Assembly: GCA_028554645.1 (NCBI GenBank)
Contig: JAQOOI010000019.1
Location: 1,550,001 to 1,614,000 of the forward strand
DNA: 64,000 nt
Source: Omphalotus guepiniiformis
Lineage: Eukaryota > Basidiomycota > Agaricomycetes > Agaricales > Omphalotaceae
Direction of reading: 5' to 3'
A model generated the notes under the pieces. It was given only the letters and a program-made list of their open reading frames with translations, made no database searches and had not been told where the DNA came from. Shown here in pieces: positions 1-12,370 of this stretch (position 1 is the first letter of the stretch; each line of letters starts with the position of its first letter). The position numbers and the translations under genes were made by a program.

Positions 1-19
1 CACCTTACATGCCCACGTC

Positions 20-3000
20 ATGCCCTCGTTTCTGTCCAAAGTTTTTGGACGTAAGAAGGATGATTCCTCAGGGCATGGTCCGGAAGGCTCGCTTCTAGAG
101 GGAAAATTCGAGGCTGTTTCACCTACTATCTCACCTACTGCTGAGAAATTCCTGGCTGGTGCCAACGCGAACGGCAACGGTTCTGCGAAAGAGAAGGAAA
201 AGGAAAAGGAAAGGGGAAAGGAGAAGGGAAAAGACAAGGAAATTGGATTTTTATCGCTCAAGACAAAATCTACTACTCAAGAAACTCCAGTGAAAAAACC
301 TGAATATCGCCTTACGCTTAATCTTCCTGGTCCAAAGAACGATGCGAATGCTCGTGCGATACGTGCCGTTTTTGAGGCTGACCCGGCTGAGCTTCTTCTC
401 TCTGATGTTGTCATTGGCCAGCGTCGGTTGAACCCTTTGGAGACTCTTGTTCTAGTTCGCGGATGCTCTCAGGCGATTATGGCTCGAGGCGCGTTCCTCA
501 TCACCAAGATTGTATACTTTTTCTAACTTTTCCTTAGGTCTGGAAACTCTCGGTATCATGCACCCTCATTGGTATTCTGCTTCACCTGAAGTACAGCGCA
601 GACTTCTCTCGCTATTCATCCAATCCTTGGCTCCTAATAGCCCTATAACCACGCTCTCTCCTTCTCTTGCTTCACCTGCCGCCACTTTCGAATCGGAAAT
701 TAATCACAGTCACTCTCCCCATGACGTGGCTGCTGTTTTACGTTGGGGTTTCCGCCACTTGAAGCTTGACAGTGGCTCGTTTGGTAACGATTCAGAGTGG
801 TATAAGCGCTTCTTCGAAGCTGAAAAGTCCGCTCAGTATCCTCCCAAAGCGTTCTCTGAAAAGCTTGCTCCCTTGGTGCCTCCCACTCATTTAGAGCTCT
901 TGTCTGCGACTCTGGATCTTTTTTCTTCTCTTGCTGCTCATTCAGAGGCGAACAGTATCTCTGGAAGCAAGCTGTCAAAGCTCTTAGGTCTATGGCTTCT
1001 GGCCACGGAACGAGTTCAATCTGGTGATGACTGGTTCTCGTTCTATTCTCGATGGGATAGGACAGGTCGAATGATGGAGCATCTTTTCCTATCGCACATC
1101 AGGTCTGTCTATTTTTTTACAGGGGTTTATATGAATACTTATCATCTGTCCTGTCAATGTAGGAATGAAGTCGCCGATCACAGAATGCCCAAACGACTGA
1201 CGGAACTGGTACAACATTACCCCTATACCAAACACTCACAATCGTCTTCTGAAAGCGACCTTCTTCCACGACCGCGTTTTTCGACTCGCAGATACGACGC
1301 CCTGTTTGTTCACGTTGATACTGAAGAATCCTTCCCAGGCGCTAAGCCCAACAAAGATCTTCGGCAACTCATCGTAGACGCCTTGAAAGCAGAACTTGCT
1401 GTCAACTCGAGTGACTACGTTGAATTCTGGAACAAGGTTCGACAGCTTGCTTCAGAGGATGGGGATTCATCAGTTTCTCCACTTGCCAAATATCCTGGTC
1501 TTAGTCGCATATTTTCTGACGAGACTATTCGTCTCTTGTCACTTCTTCCTTCCGATGATGCTACTACAGAGAAACCGACTTTCAACCTCCACATTCCACC
1601 AACGGCTGAGAACCGTCCCACTCGAAGAAGATCTATGTCTCTAGGTGACAAAGGCACTGCTGATGCCGCGGTTTCTAAAGCTAGCCCTCGTCGAGAAGTG
1701 GCTGTTACCGATGGAACTCTCGATGCATCAATATCTACTGGTGCTCTTGGCATCGATTGGACACAGTTTTCCACCTCTGGGTTTCTTGAGAACATACCTA
1801 GCGGTTCGCAACTCGCTGCCACCCTCATGGACAAAGACATCGAAGTCACTGTCCCTCGCACGCACAAGAAGACTAGGTCCGGAAGCACGAATCGTCCCAG
1901 AAAGTCTACGGATGTACTCCCGCCTATTACTATCCCCACTTTCGAAACTAAACCTACCTCCACTGAAGAGCCGATCAAACCTTCGTCTACGTCCAAGACT
2001 ACGCAAGTGTCCATTGTTCAACTTGATGAAGCGTTCATCGATTTTTGGAGTGATGCTCTGTTGGATCCTATATCGTCGGATTGGCCAAGGTTTATTATTG
2101 GTCGATTCAAGACTTCTGTACCTGGGTTAGAGCTTGATGGTGGGAAGAAGCTTGAGTGGTTGGTTGTTGAACAAGCTCATGTGAAGCCTAAACCGCCTGT
2201 TGTTACTCCTCTTTCGGCGACTACAGAGACTTCGCCTACGAACGGTACAGTTGAGTCACGATCTGCTCGACCGACTTCGCCGAAACCGTCTTTCAGATCG
2301 GATGTTTCGGAAGTGTTGTCTTCGACGAAGAAGAGGTTTAGTTTCCTTGGAAGTGTTTCCCGTTCGTCGTCTTCACGTGGGGTTGGGATTGAGAAGGATA
2401 CGAAGACGAAGAAGGCTAGGAAGGGTGGGGTTTCGCCTAAGGTTGGTGTTGGTGAGATGGGGGAGATTTTAAGGGAGGAAGAGGAGGAAGAGGATGGGGG
2501 GAAGAGGAGGTTGAGTGTTGGGGGTGGTAGTACGGTGCAGAAACAGAGTGTTGAGGTACCGAGGACTGTGAAGGAGGAGAAGGAGGAGAAGGAGGAGAAG
2601 GAAAAGAAGGATGTAGGTGTAGGTGAAGGTGTTTCTGTGGCGGGTATCGCTGCTGTTGCGACGGGTGTTGTTGCGGTTGGGGCTGCTGTTGTTGTAGCGG
2701 AAGCTGCCTCGAAGGTTGATACTCCCGCACCCGCACCTGCGCCCGCTCTTGAGACTAAAGATGCACAAAGTCCAACAACTGTCGCGTCTGAGCCGATCGC
2801 TAGTACTGCTGCACCTCCTGCCCCGGAACCAGAAACTGTTTCGGAGTCTCCGGCCGTTCCGGAAGTTTCGACTCAGGCTGCTTCGGAGTTGTCGACGGTC
2901 GAAGTCCTTGCTGAGACGAGCCCTGTAGTGGAGGTTGTTTCACCGGAAGAGCCTGCACCTGCGACAGAGCCTGTATCTGAAGAACCTGCTGCACCTGAGG

Positions 3001-5333
3001 TTCTTGAGGCTGCTCCTAACGTACCAGAGGAAGAGTTAACTCCAGCATCAGCATCTGAAATTGTTCCTGTTGTAGAGGAGGTGGTGGTTGAGGAACCGAC
3101 CGCTGTTCCTGCCCCTGCTCCCGATGCGGTTGTTGAGGTTGCTCCGGTCTCAACCGAAGAGCCGGCGAAACCTGAACCTGAACCTGAAGTTGAAGTTGAG
3201 GTTGAGCCTGTTCCGGCTCCGGTCCTAGTAGTCGAAACAGCTGCAGTGGAGGAACCTGTTCACGAAGATGTAGCTGTGGAGGAACCTGCGACCGTCGAGA
3301 GTGTTCCTGTCGCTGAAGTCGATGAGGTCCCTCAACCCGCGGAAGAGCCGGCACCAGCACCAGTGGAGCTGGAAGCGGAACCTGTGGAGGAGTTGGCAGA
3401 TGTTGAAGAGTCTGTAGCTGTGGAGAGCGAGGTAGCTGAGCCTGAGAATGTCGAGGAGCAGGAGGAGTCTACACCTGAGGTTGAGGAATCTGCTGAGGAA
3501 TTGGTTGTAGAGCCACAGGCTGTACAGGAAGCAATTTCTGTTGAAGAACCTGCTGTTGTCGAGAATGAGACTGAGGCTGTAGAGCCAGAAGTTGTCGAGG
3601 AGGATGTTGAAGTTGAGGTACCTGCACCTGTGGAACCTGTTGTCGCGGCTCTTGTTGAGGAAGAGGAGACTGTTGAGGAGGCAGCTGCGCCCGAGCTGGC
3701 ACCCGAAGCAGTTGTAGAGCCCGCAGAGGCAGAGACGAAGGAAGCACCAGCAGAGGTTGTTGAGGAGGAGGAGGAGCCTGTAGCTGAAGTGACTGAACTT
3801 GCGGAGCCGCCTGTTGAGGAAATCGTAGAGGAAATCGTTGAGGAGCCAGCTGCACCTGAACCAGTACCTGAACCAGTCGAAAAGCCTGCTGAGGCGAAGG
3901 AAGTGATAGCAGAGGTCGCTGAGGAGGAGCCTGTAGCTGAAGTGACTGAACCTGTGGAGCCTGTCGCTGCAGCTCCTACCGAGGAAGCTGCTGTCGAAGA
4001 GGTTGTTGAGGAGCCCGCTGCTACATCGGAATCAGAACCTGTCGCGGAGCCCGCAGAGGAGGTACCTGAGACCGTGGAGTCTGCTGTCGCCGTACCTGAT
4101 GTGGTCCCTCCCACTGAAGAGATTGTCGAGGAGCCAGCTGTGACTGAACCGACTTCAGAACCAGTTGCGGAGCCCACGGAACCGGTTGTAGATGATGTAC
4201 CTGAGACTCCAGCGGTTGATGCTTCTGTCGAAGAACCCATAGAGGAAGCAGCTCCTGAACCAGAGCCCGCCACCGAACCGACAGAAGCTGTGACCGTCCC
4301 AGAACCTTCGGAGGACGCGCCTGTGATTATCAACGAGACTGCCTTTGTGCCCGAGTCTGCTATTCCTCAAGTCGCAGAAGAAGCCACGTTCGTTGAAATC
4401 ACAGAGCCTGTTCAGTCCGTTTCAAATTCTGCACCTGAGGTATCCGATGTTCCTGAAGTCCCTCCCTCTGATGTCACGGAATCTACACCCGAAGATGAGT
4501 CTCAAGTCGAGATTGCCGCGGATGCCAAGGCCAGCGCTACGCCAACATTCGCTGAGGAAACTCTCGTTGCAGAACCCATCGCTGAGGATGCTAATGTCTC
4601 CGAGCCTGTGACGATGCTTCCAGACGTGCATGTTGAGTCTCTTCGAGAATCTTCTCCAGGTCCTCAGGAAGATGCCGTAGTTTCTCAGGCACCCGTGCCT
4701 GTGGTAGACGCTGAAATACCTCCACCATCGGCTAATGGTATCCACAGTGAAGTTGTTGAGGATTTCGAGGAAAAAGAGGTAGAACATCTGGATGCACCGG
4801 AAGAACATGTGGCCGTTGAGTCTGAATTGCCTCCTGCTCCGGAGAATGTTGTGCTTTCTGGCGAGACGCCTGGACCTCAGGTTGCGCTGAGCACAAGTGA
4901 GCCTGTCGCTGCCTCGCTCGCTGCCGAACCTGAGGAACCTGTTGCTGAGGTGGAGCCTTTGACGCCTCCTGGATTGGGTGATGATGTTGTAGAGCAGAAG
5001 GAGGAGGTTGAGGAAAGTGTGGTTCCTGCTGACGTGGCTCAGACTGCTGAGGCTACTGCGGTACCTGCTGACGTGGCTCAAGATACCGAAGTTGTCCATG
5101 AGAAAGAGCCCGAATACCCTGTCGAGTCCGCAAATAATAAGGCTGAATCTGAGATGAAACCTTCATATCGTGCCAACTGTCTCTGACTTCCCTTTCTTAA
5201 TTCTCCAGCTGATGACGCGTCAACGCCGGTCGCCAATGAGTCCAGCAATGGACATGCACAAGATACCGAAGCAACCGAAGCAACCGAAGCTGAGGAGTCC
5301 GAAACGTTGCCTGCTGCCTCCGAGGCCTCATAA
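20..5333 (+). CDS. Msb1/Mug8-domain protein with a very long acidic low-complexity tail
   Basis: Proposed exons are 20-488, 538-1102, 1163-5169 and 5209-5333, giving about 1,721 residues. The N-terminus (MPSFLSKVFGRKK) and the block ending AIMARG, joined to ETLGIMHPHW, resemble the Msb1/Mug8 domain of fungal polarity and cell-wall proteins. Family members act near Cdc42/Rho and protein kinase C signalling at growth sites; that role is inferred here. From about residue 720 the protein is almost only E, V, P and A in imperfect repeats of the type VEEPA, probably disordered. The first intron works only with a GC donor at 489: the nearby GT at 512 would give a 26 nt intron in the wrong frame. The last intron (39 nt) and the short final exon are less certain. 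Confidence 0.72.
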
Positions 5334-5894
5334 TCTCCTTTTATAAATTCTCTCGTCCTTTTTTTCTATGCACCATTTATACCCCACGCTATGTTCCATT
5401 TTTCATTTTTTTCGGTGGACATTTTTTCATGTATTTGGCATTTTCGGTCTGTTCTTTGCTTTCGCACTTTATAATCGTTTGGGATCTCACATTAACTAAT
5501 AATGCGACGATATCAACCACCACACACTCGTTCTGGGCTCACTTCAGTTTACTTCAGGTTTACTTCACCAATCCAACTGCTACTTCTTTTGTTAGTTCTA
5601 AGTTAGTATTATTTCTGCATCCCCCTACATGTTATCTCTATTAGCCTAATACCAAGTTACAAGTATTGTTATTCATTTATCTGTTGAGAGTAAGACATCC
5701 TGATTAGGACACACGTCAGTGTCAAGTTTCTCAACGGTCACGAACAACAAACCTGAAGAAACCCACGGCACGTCAAACATTCTTTCACCGGTACCAGGCG
5801 TAGTAAGAATACGTGTCGCAGTCCAGCTCAGCTCAGTTTGAGCTTTCTCTTTCTCTCTTCTCTCTCTTCCTTTTCTTTTCATTCTTCGTACACA
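5334..5894. other. Intergenic region
   Basis: T-rich 3' flank of the Msb1-like gene followed by the promoter of the transporter. A pyrimidine-rich stretch around 5838-5885 lies just before the next start codon, as is usual for fungal promoters. No gene seen. Confidence 0.5.
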
Positions 5895-7514
5895 ATGGCC
5901 AAGAGTCAGACCAAGAGCAGCGCGCGCTCACAAGATTCTTCAAACTCTGAACCAGGCGTTACATTTACACAAGCAGCCTCGGTTCTGCTAGACTATTCTT
6001 CGGTATATCTGGTTTTCCCCCGAAATTCTATTACCTTTTGGCTTTCCTGTATGAAAACCCCCTCCCCTCTGCTTAGATTCTATCTATGGTTCTAGGCGGT
6101 TGTTGCGCGTGAGTGAACCGGGCCTGGGTACAAGCAAAACCTTGATATGGAGTTCGGATTTTCTTTTGGGTGGATAGGAATGTATGGTCGTATGAACAGT
6201 TGCTTATGATGAATCCTCGGATTGGTGTGTCCTTTTGTTGTCCTTTTCATCGAAGTAAACTCAGGGGTTTTATACCTTGTGTGCTCTAGGCTCTGCTTTG
6301 ACTTTCTCGCAAATGATTTTTATCACAATGCAGTCCTTACCGAGCTTCCTTACCTTCCCACCGAAGAGGTTCTTGCCGCAACTAAAGTCAAGACAGGTAC
6401 CATTAACGCAATGGGCACTACAAGTTCTCGTTCTAACGACGGGATCTCTATTGAACAACTGGGCATTCGCATTTAACGTACCTTTAACTGTACTCATCGT
6501 TTTCCGATCAGCTGGTGAGTAATTGGATTTCCTCGAGTCCCGCAAGCTTTGTTGCGTTCTCTTTCTGACCCCATGCGACTTTGACTTAGGTCTGGCTGTC
6601 TCGATGCTTCTGGGTTTCTTTATTCTTAAACGACGATATACAATGATACAAGTAGTAAGTGAGCCCTTTTCAACCATGACTTCTCACCTATAACCTATAA
6701 TCATTTCTCTATAGTTCTCCGTCCTCATAGTTTCTACTGGTGTCGTACTAGCGACACTATCCAAATCCGCATCACCTTCATCATCACAGGCGTCTCAAAA
6801 TCCCTTAGAAGCAAGCGATCTCCGACGATACATGACAGGAATCTCAATGCTCGTCGTATCCCTCCTCCTAACAGGTATTCTCGGGTTATTACAAGAACGG
6901 ACGTATCAGAAATATGGACCATGTTGGAAGGAAGGAGTATTCTATACGGTATGTACATAGCCATAACGAGGAGAAAGACCCCAAATTTTCCCTCTCAACC
7001 TGGGCTGCCTGGCTAGAGCTTATATAACTGACGCGGTCGGGATCGGATCTGTGTGCACTAAAAAGCATGCACTGTCGCTCCCTGTCTTCCTTTTCTTAGC
7101 TCGTGATGTCAAGCAGGGTCTTGCAAGTCTAAACTCCAGCGACTCCGTGTCTTCTTCAAGTCTTGGAACCTCAACAATGCCTTGGCTCATTCTATCAGGA
7201 AACCTAATTAGCCAACTTATATGCGTCTCTGGTGTTAATCGTCTAACTTCTGTAAGCAACCCTCCATTTTCTCCGTGTTCTCCTTTCACTAACTCGCATT
7301 TCGTTGTCTACCTCAGCGCGTTTCCTCCGTATCGACCAACATCGTACTAACTACCCGGAAAGCTCTCAGCCTTTGCTTCAGTGTGTGGTGGTTCGGAACA
7401 GGGTGGAACCCCAAACTAGCGGGGGGCGCGGGTATGGTTTTTGCGGGCAGTTTTATGTTTTCGTTGGGAAGTCGGGCAACAGCGGGGGTCACGGAGAGAA
7501 AGAAGAAGCAGTAG
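5895..7514 (+). CDS. YEA4: UDP-N-acetylglucosamine transporter of the UAA/SLC35B family (YEA4-like)
   Basis: Eight exons (5895-6002, 6077-6108, 6178-6224, 6290-6514, 6590-6654, 6715-6948, 7066-7251, 7317-7514) join in frame to 364 residues, the normal size for the family. Diagnostic stretches are LGGCCANVWSYEQLL near residue 42, SLLNNWAFAFNVPLTVLIVFRSAG in the middle, LQERTYQKYGPCWKEGVFY and WLILSGNLISQL towards the end. These fit the ten-helix UAA transporter fold, which exchanges UDP-GlcNAc for UMP across the ER or Golgi membrane to feed chitin and glycan synthesis. The protein ends in a basic ERKKKQ tail, compatible with ER retention (inference). Exon 2 is only 32 nt and its acceptor at 6076 is chosen over a later AG because it keeps LSMVLGGCC in frame. 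Confidence 0.9.
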
Positions 7515-8031
7515 AAGGAGATTGACTGAAAGTGGGAGGCGTGAATTATTAAAACTGAACTAGCAGTCGAAATCAAAAGTCGATGAGGTTTCGCGGTTCT
7601 TACACCTCGTCACTAGCAACTCCTTACTTGTACGACCCGCGACGTTGTAGCGACTTTCTTTCTCCCTGATATAAAATGGAATATATGGTTTTGCTTCTTT
7701 CAATGCCATCATTCCGAGAGCTCAAGACATATCCTCACATTTACCAGTGACCTCCTCATCCTTGTGTCCTGACTCGAACTCCGGCTACCACTGCCGTGAT
7801 TTCCTTGTGTGCAAACTTCTCGGTGCGGCGAAGCGATTGGACTGCTGCACATACATACATATATTACTTATGTTGAAGGATAGCTGATCAGAGCAGCATT
7901 TGTCTTTCAAATCATATAATAGCTCAGGCACTGCAATCTCAGAGTGCGAGTAAAGCAGAAAGGCTGCAAGAAATGAATATTAATATCTATAGTATTATAT
8001 CTACACATGCAAGCAAGAACCAGTTTTGCAT
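7515..8031. other. Intergenic region between convergent genes
   Basis: Shared 3' flank of the convergent transporter and F-box genes. No gene, repeat or RNA structure recognised. Confidence 0.5.
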
Positions 8032-9678
8032 TCAATAGTCCAAGATTTCTTCGAAATCGCCAATGACATGCTCAGGGAGATTGAGCTTGAAAGTGGTATT
8101 TAGCTCTCGAGGTATGAAAATTGGCCGATCCTTAGTGCCTCTTGTCTTCAGAGACAGTTCTCCTCGCCAGTTTGTATGAAGCAAAGCTGTTATCCGTTCC
8201 ATCAAATCCACGTCCACCATCATCACCAGTTTCAAGTATGTCAGACAAGGTAAAAGAGGAATTTTTCGGCCGTCACCATCACCATCAAAAGCAAGAAGGT
8301 CAATCAACCCCGAATAACTACAGGACGGAAGCGTAGCACCGTCATCCAGAGGAAAGACAAGCCTGAGCTGGGTAAGCTGAGGTACCGTTTGGAGTATTTC
8401 ATGAAGGTCTGGTACAGAGATCTCCACCCAGTCAAAGCGAAGTCCTCTGAGCGGACATGATAATCGCGAGAAAAACTCTTTGAGATCGTTGAGAACGGGA
8501 CTGCCCGACTTCATCTTGTAACCCTCCTTTGAGTAGATGCACACTGTCTGCAATGACGGCATGACAAAGGTTTTCCACACTACGGCCAATGAGCTCATGC
8601 GGACTGAGGGCTCGAAGTCATTGAGTTCAAACCTCACATCTGTGAGGGAAGGGAAGACTACAGGAGAAGGGAGCGTTTGAGGGACATCCCATCGGCAACA
8701 GCCGCCTCTTAGAACGAGAGTTTTCAATCTGGGACAGATCCTGCTGAGCTGTTGCCAGTCGGTGGTTATACCGAAACGCCAATGAGTGTACGTCTCTATT
8801 TGGGAGTATGGGAAAGCAGGTCCGCCAAACTGTGTCATCAGCAGTGACCGCAGCTTAGGAGCGACCGAAAAGATATCAGTCCCACGGACGAATGCACCCG
8901 CTTTGTAGGCTAGGTCATCTTCGAGTTCAAAGGATACCAGGTTGGGAAAATGACCCTCAACAGGGCGGGGTCCAAGAGATTTGAGCTCTTCCTCCATGAA
9001 CTTCAGAAGGTAGTAACCACTGCGAATTACAAGAATACGCAATCTAGCACGATGGGAAAGCACTTCTCGAGCGATTTCGGTGACTGGCTTGTGGACGCAG
9101 TAGAGGCGAAGATAGAGCGGGAGTGGCTTCGACAATTCGAGATAGCGAGAAATCAACGTGGTTAAACCGGGCGTGCGTAGGTCGTCCAAGTTGATATCCC
9201 ATGCATGACAGGACCACAACCGTGGACAAGACGTTGTAATGCTCCTCCACAAACGACACACCCCCGAGAGCCGCAAAGCGTAGTGTGGATATATGAACAC
9301 TTGATGTTGCACATCGCCAATCGTGAAACATTGCATGGAGAAGCCACCACACACAGATTCTATCGTGACACCCCACAAGAATATTTCAAGGAGTACCTCG
9401 GTAGGTAGCCGATGAATCGGAGGAGTCTGCACGTCCATATGATCGCTACAGCTCTAGATTGTTTATGAGAGAGGGTATCTCGTTGAAATAGATAGAAAAC
9501 AAGACGTACCGTAGAGTCACGCCGGACTCTCTTATTGGGAGGGAATAGGACCATCGCAGAACGAACATCCGAAAGATTTCTGTAGAGAAGAATCATCGTA
9601 TCTTCGAGGAGAAGGAATAGCATACAACGAGACTAACGTGTTCTCCCCTTCGCCAAAGTCAATAGAAGGCTCGGACAT
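8032..9678 (-). CDS. F-box protein with LRR-like C-terminal region
   Basis: Exons on the minus strand are 9678-9638, 9579-9510 and 9453-8032, about 510 residues. The two small 5' exons encode MSEPSIDFGEGENT and NLSDVRSAM...KRVRRDST, then PIHRLPTEVLLEIFLWGV, the F-box itself (residues about 45-90). The rest has hydrophobic LxxLxL-type repeats like those of agaric F-box/LRR proteins. Such proteins recruit substrates to SCF ubiquitin ligases through Skp1; the substrate is unknown. The short 5' exons were found by matching this family's usual leader; starting at the internal Met (9438) would drop them. Agarics carry many recently expanded F-box genes, and another lies at the right edge of the window. 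Confidence 0.8.
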
Positions 9679-10899
9679 GATGAATCAATTTGAATAGTCG
9701 GGACTTGAAGCAGTGAGCACGAACTCGGACAGTTGAACCGACAGTTGAACCGACGGGGAATGCTGGCAGATGCTAGCATATACTGCGTCCATTTTATACT
9801 AGGATCCATCTAAGATTGTGAAATCTTGAGCCACATCAAGGCCACAGTCATTGTCAACTTGAGGAAAGTGGCCATAGCCACACAAAGGACGGAAAAATGA
9901 ACGACCCCTCAGCATTGACCACTGGTACCTTCGGCCCTCGACAGTAAAGCGATTTTCATCAACGTTAAAAGAGTTTCGATAATAAAACTGCAGAGCCTTT
10001 TCCGGAGTAAGACCAAGGAGTAGGCTGAGCGAAACACCGTGCTAGCCTGAGCTTTGAGGAGGGTGATAGGAATGAGACTCGATGATCGAGCTTGGGGCGA
10101 TGAAACGGTTCCCCCTGTCGGACCAAGCTTTCTAGTGGCTATGGGTACGTTCCGAGGTCCATTCACATAGGGCCAGCCAGAGAGAAATCGCGCTATGACC
10201 CTTGGAATCGGGTTTCCTTTGGGCAAACCATCTTTGCGCTTCTGTATCCGGTCTTCCCCTTTGCTCGCACTCTATCTCCAAAACTGCCGTTCGTTCATTT
10301 GTACGCGTAAACGACCTAACGCCGACGGGTTATAGGTCGTTCAATCGGTGTAGCTAGAAACTCTTGTGTCAGAATCTTTTAACCTATATGCGAGTCAATA
10401 CATACTAAATCATATGCTCGCCATGTCCAACTAGTTGTTCGTCAGACGCGTCCTCTTGTCTAACGGCTTTGAAATCCGTGGAAATATCGATGGTGAACGT
10501 GAATGTCAGGCTAAGACGGTTGTATGCGTGAAGCCTCAGGCTGAGGGCTAGCGCTGGTCCCAGGATAAGGCCGTGCTTATATAACTGCGCGCTTATGTAC
10601 GAACGCGGCTCTATAAAATTTACCCGACCGTACTCATCTTTGCTAATAGCTATCGCTAAATGAACACTGCTGCCTACATACGCTGAATTATCTTCTGAGG
10701 AGGACCCTTCAATAGAGATGAATTCGCTCAAGCACTACTTCTTCGCATAATCTTATCATTTGGTTGCTTCGTTGATCATCAGATGCATAGACAGTGGTGA
10801 GACTCGAGAGCAGTTGAACTGACAGCTAACGTACGACAATTGTCACCGCCCTTTTCTTCTCTTTTCGTCTTCTCTTCTATGTCCAACTCAGGCGTATTC
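9679..10899. other. Intergenic region with unassigned reading frames
   Basis: About 1.2 kb without a supported gene. Two uninterrupted minus-strand frames (9909-10226 and 10405-10731, just over 100 codons each) show no recognisable motif and no splice context. Upstream of copy A is the expected promoter. Confidence 0.4.
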
Positions 10900-12196
10900 A
10901 TGATATCTCCTCGTCCTCTTCTAGTTCTCTCGTTTCTGGCGCTGGCGCACTTCCAGTTTCAACTTGTCGTTGGCAAGTTGGTCAATGTTACTATTGACGA
11001 TACGAAAGCAGGACCCGATGGCTCTTTCATTACATACCTCGGTCCTTGGAATATCGGAACGGATTGTACTGGGTGTACTGCACACCCAGACCCCGCTCAG
11101 GTGTTGGATGGTACTTGGCACGATGTGACTGTACGCAATCATCTTTGTTGAATTGGTGTCAGGCAACGTCAGACCTCATCCGGCTCTCAATAGTTCGATC
11201 CAAGCAAAGGGAGCAAAAGTCTTCCATCCAAAGCAAGCGTAACATTTAACGGTAGGTGTCGTCTTTTGAACTCGTCGTTGTTCATGCTTTAAATACGTCT
11301 TTCCAGGCACCGCGGTTTATGTGTTCTGCGTTCTTGCACGAACTACGACAAAACCTGATGGGAATTCAGACATGTCCTTCTTCGTCGATGGGAATCTAAC
11401 GGGGATATTTGTAAAGAAAGCACCTGGTACAGCTGGGTACGACTACAACGTCTCTGTGTTCTCAACAACCTCGTTATCACCGGGTTTCCATAATTTGACA
11501 CTACAGAACGGTCGCGTCAACGGCAGCAAATCATTAGTGCTCCTTGACTCGATTGTCTATTCGTAGGTAGTACCCATATGTTTTGATGCAACTGTTAATG
11601 AGATTTTTGATAGATTTGACGATGGTGAAGTGGACTCTTTTCCCTCCTCCTCCTCCTTCTCCTCCTCCTCCTCCTTACCTTCTCCGGTACAAGCATCGAG
11701 CTCTGCTACTCCAACGGGTCTATCCGATGCTTTATCTTCGAGAAAGTCAGGTATCGTCGCCGCCGCCGTAGTCGTCCCGCTACTCGTCATCACGCTCGCC
11801 GTCGCAACAGTCATTCTCTGCTGCCGACGTCATCGCCGCCAGCAAAGCATCAACGATATTCAACACACCGTCATTGATCCCTTCATTCCGACTCCCACTG
11901 GAAGAGCTCGACCTCGTAATGTCAACAGTCCACCGGTCCGGGAGGATAAACGCCTCACTTACATAAACGCCTCTGGCTTGCCAGTAAGCGAATCCAATTT
12001 CGACACAACCTCATATGCGCCGAGTCTACCTCCTCTGAGGCGTGCAGTCCTACGATCAAAATCACTTGCATCGCGTTTGACTTCATCGAGTGGTGCTAGT
12101 GTGGGTTATCAAAAATATGCCAAGATGGACTATGCACAGCGTCAAAGCAGTTACACTGAAAGTACACGACTGTCAGATGAAGGTTCTATGTTGTAG
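10900..12196 (+). CDS. Serine-rich single-pass membrane protein, family copy A (truncated tail)
   Basis: Exons 10900-11130, 11194-11251, 11307-11562 and 11614-12196 give 375 residues. Order: signal peptide (to about residue 24); an ectodomain in two halves, with a Cys-containing first part (LVNVTIDD...IGTDCTGCTAHPDP) and a beta-rich second part (TAVYVFCVLARTT...YDYNVSVFSTTSLSP); a Ser-rich stalk; one membrane helix (SGIVAAAVVVPLLVITLAV) followed by a CCRRHRRQQ stop-transfer; then a cytoplasmic tail. The layout recalls fungal surface sensors such as the Mid2/Wsc type, but no function is known to me. The start is placed at 10900 to match the paralogues; an in-frame ATG lies at 10879. Unlike its relatives the reading frame stops before the PPxY tail. 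Confidence 0.75.
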
Positions 12197-12370
12197 TACA
12201 GACTCAGTTGGCGGATGGGTTACCGGCAAATTCTTGTGAATCACAGGCTGCGAGCCTCGGGAGTCGGGGCTGGCTCGCTTCGTTGAATCGGAATAGGGGG
12301 CCGGTTCAAAAGGAACTCTTTGTACCCGAATGAAGATCCTCCTGCGCACGACTTTTCTAAAGCGAAGTGT
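12197..12370 (+). pseudogene. Decayed 3' tail of copy A
   Basis: After the stop of copy A the DNA still resembles the end of copy B. At about 12329-12352 it reads NEDPPAHD, matching DEDPPAYE of copy B, but two stops intervene and the PPxY tyrosine codon is now histidine. I read this as the lost C-terminus rather than an extra exon. Confidence 0.55.

Noticed and set aside
512..537. 26 nt GT-AG intron in the Msb1-like gene
   Set aside because: Too short and out of frame; the GC-AG intron 489-537 (49 nt) restores the conserved MARG...LETLGIMHP join.
1415..2014. 199-codon minus-strand frame
   Set aside because: Lies wholly opposite a well-supported exon of the Msb1-like gene.
3332..4333. 333-codon minus-strand frame, Ser/Thr/Ala/Gly-rich
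   Set aside because: Antisense shadow of the E/V/P/A repeat of the Msb1-like gene. Composition is dictated by the sense codons and it shows no motif or splice context.
10405..10731. 108-codon minus-strand frame
   Set aside because: No motif, no homologue recalled, no intron or promoter context; too weak to call a gene.
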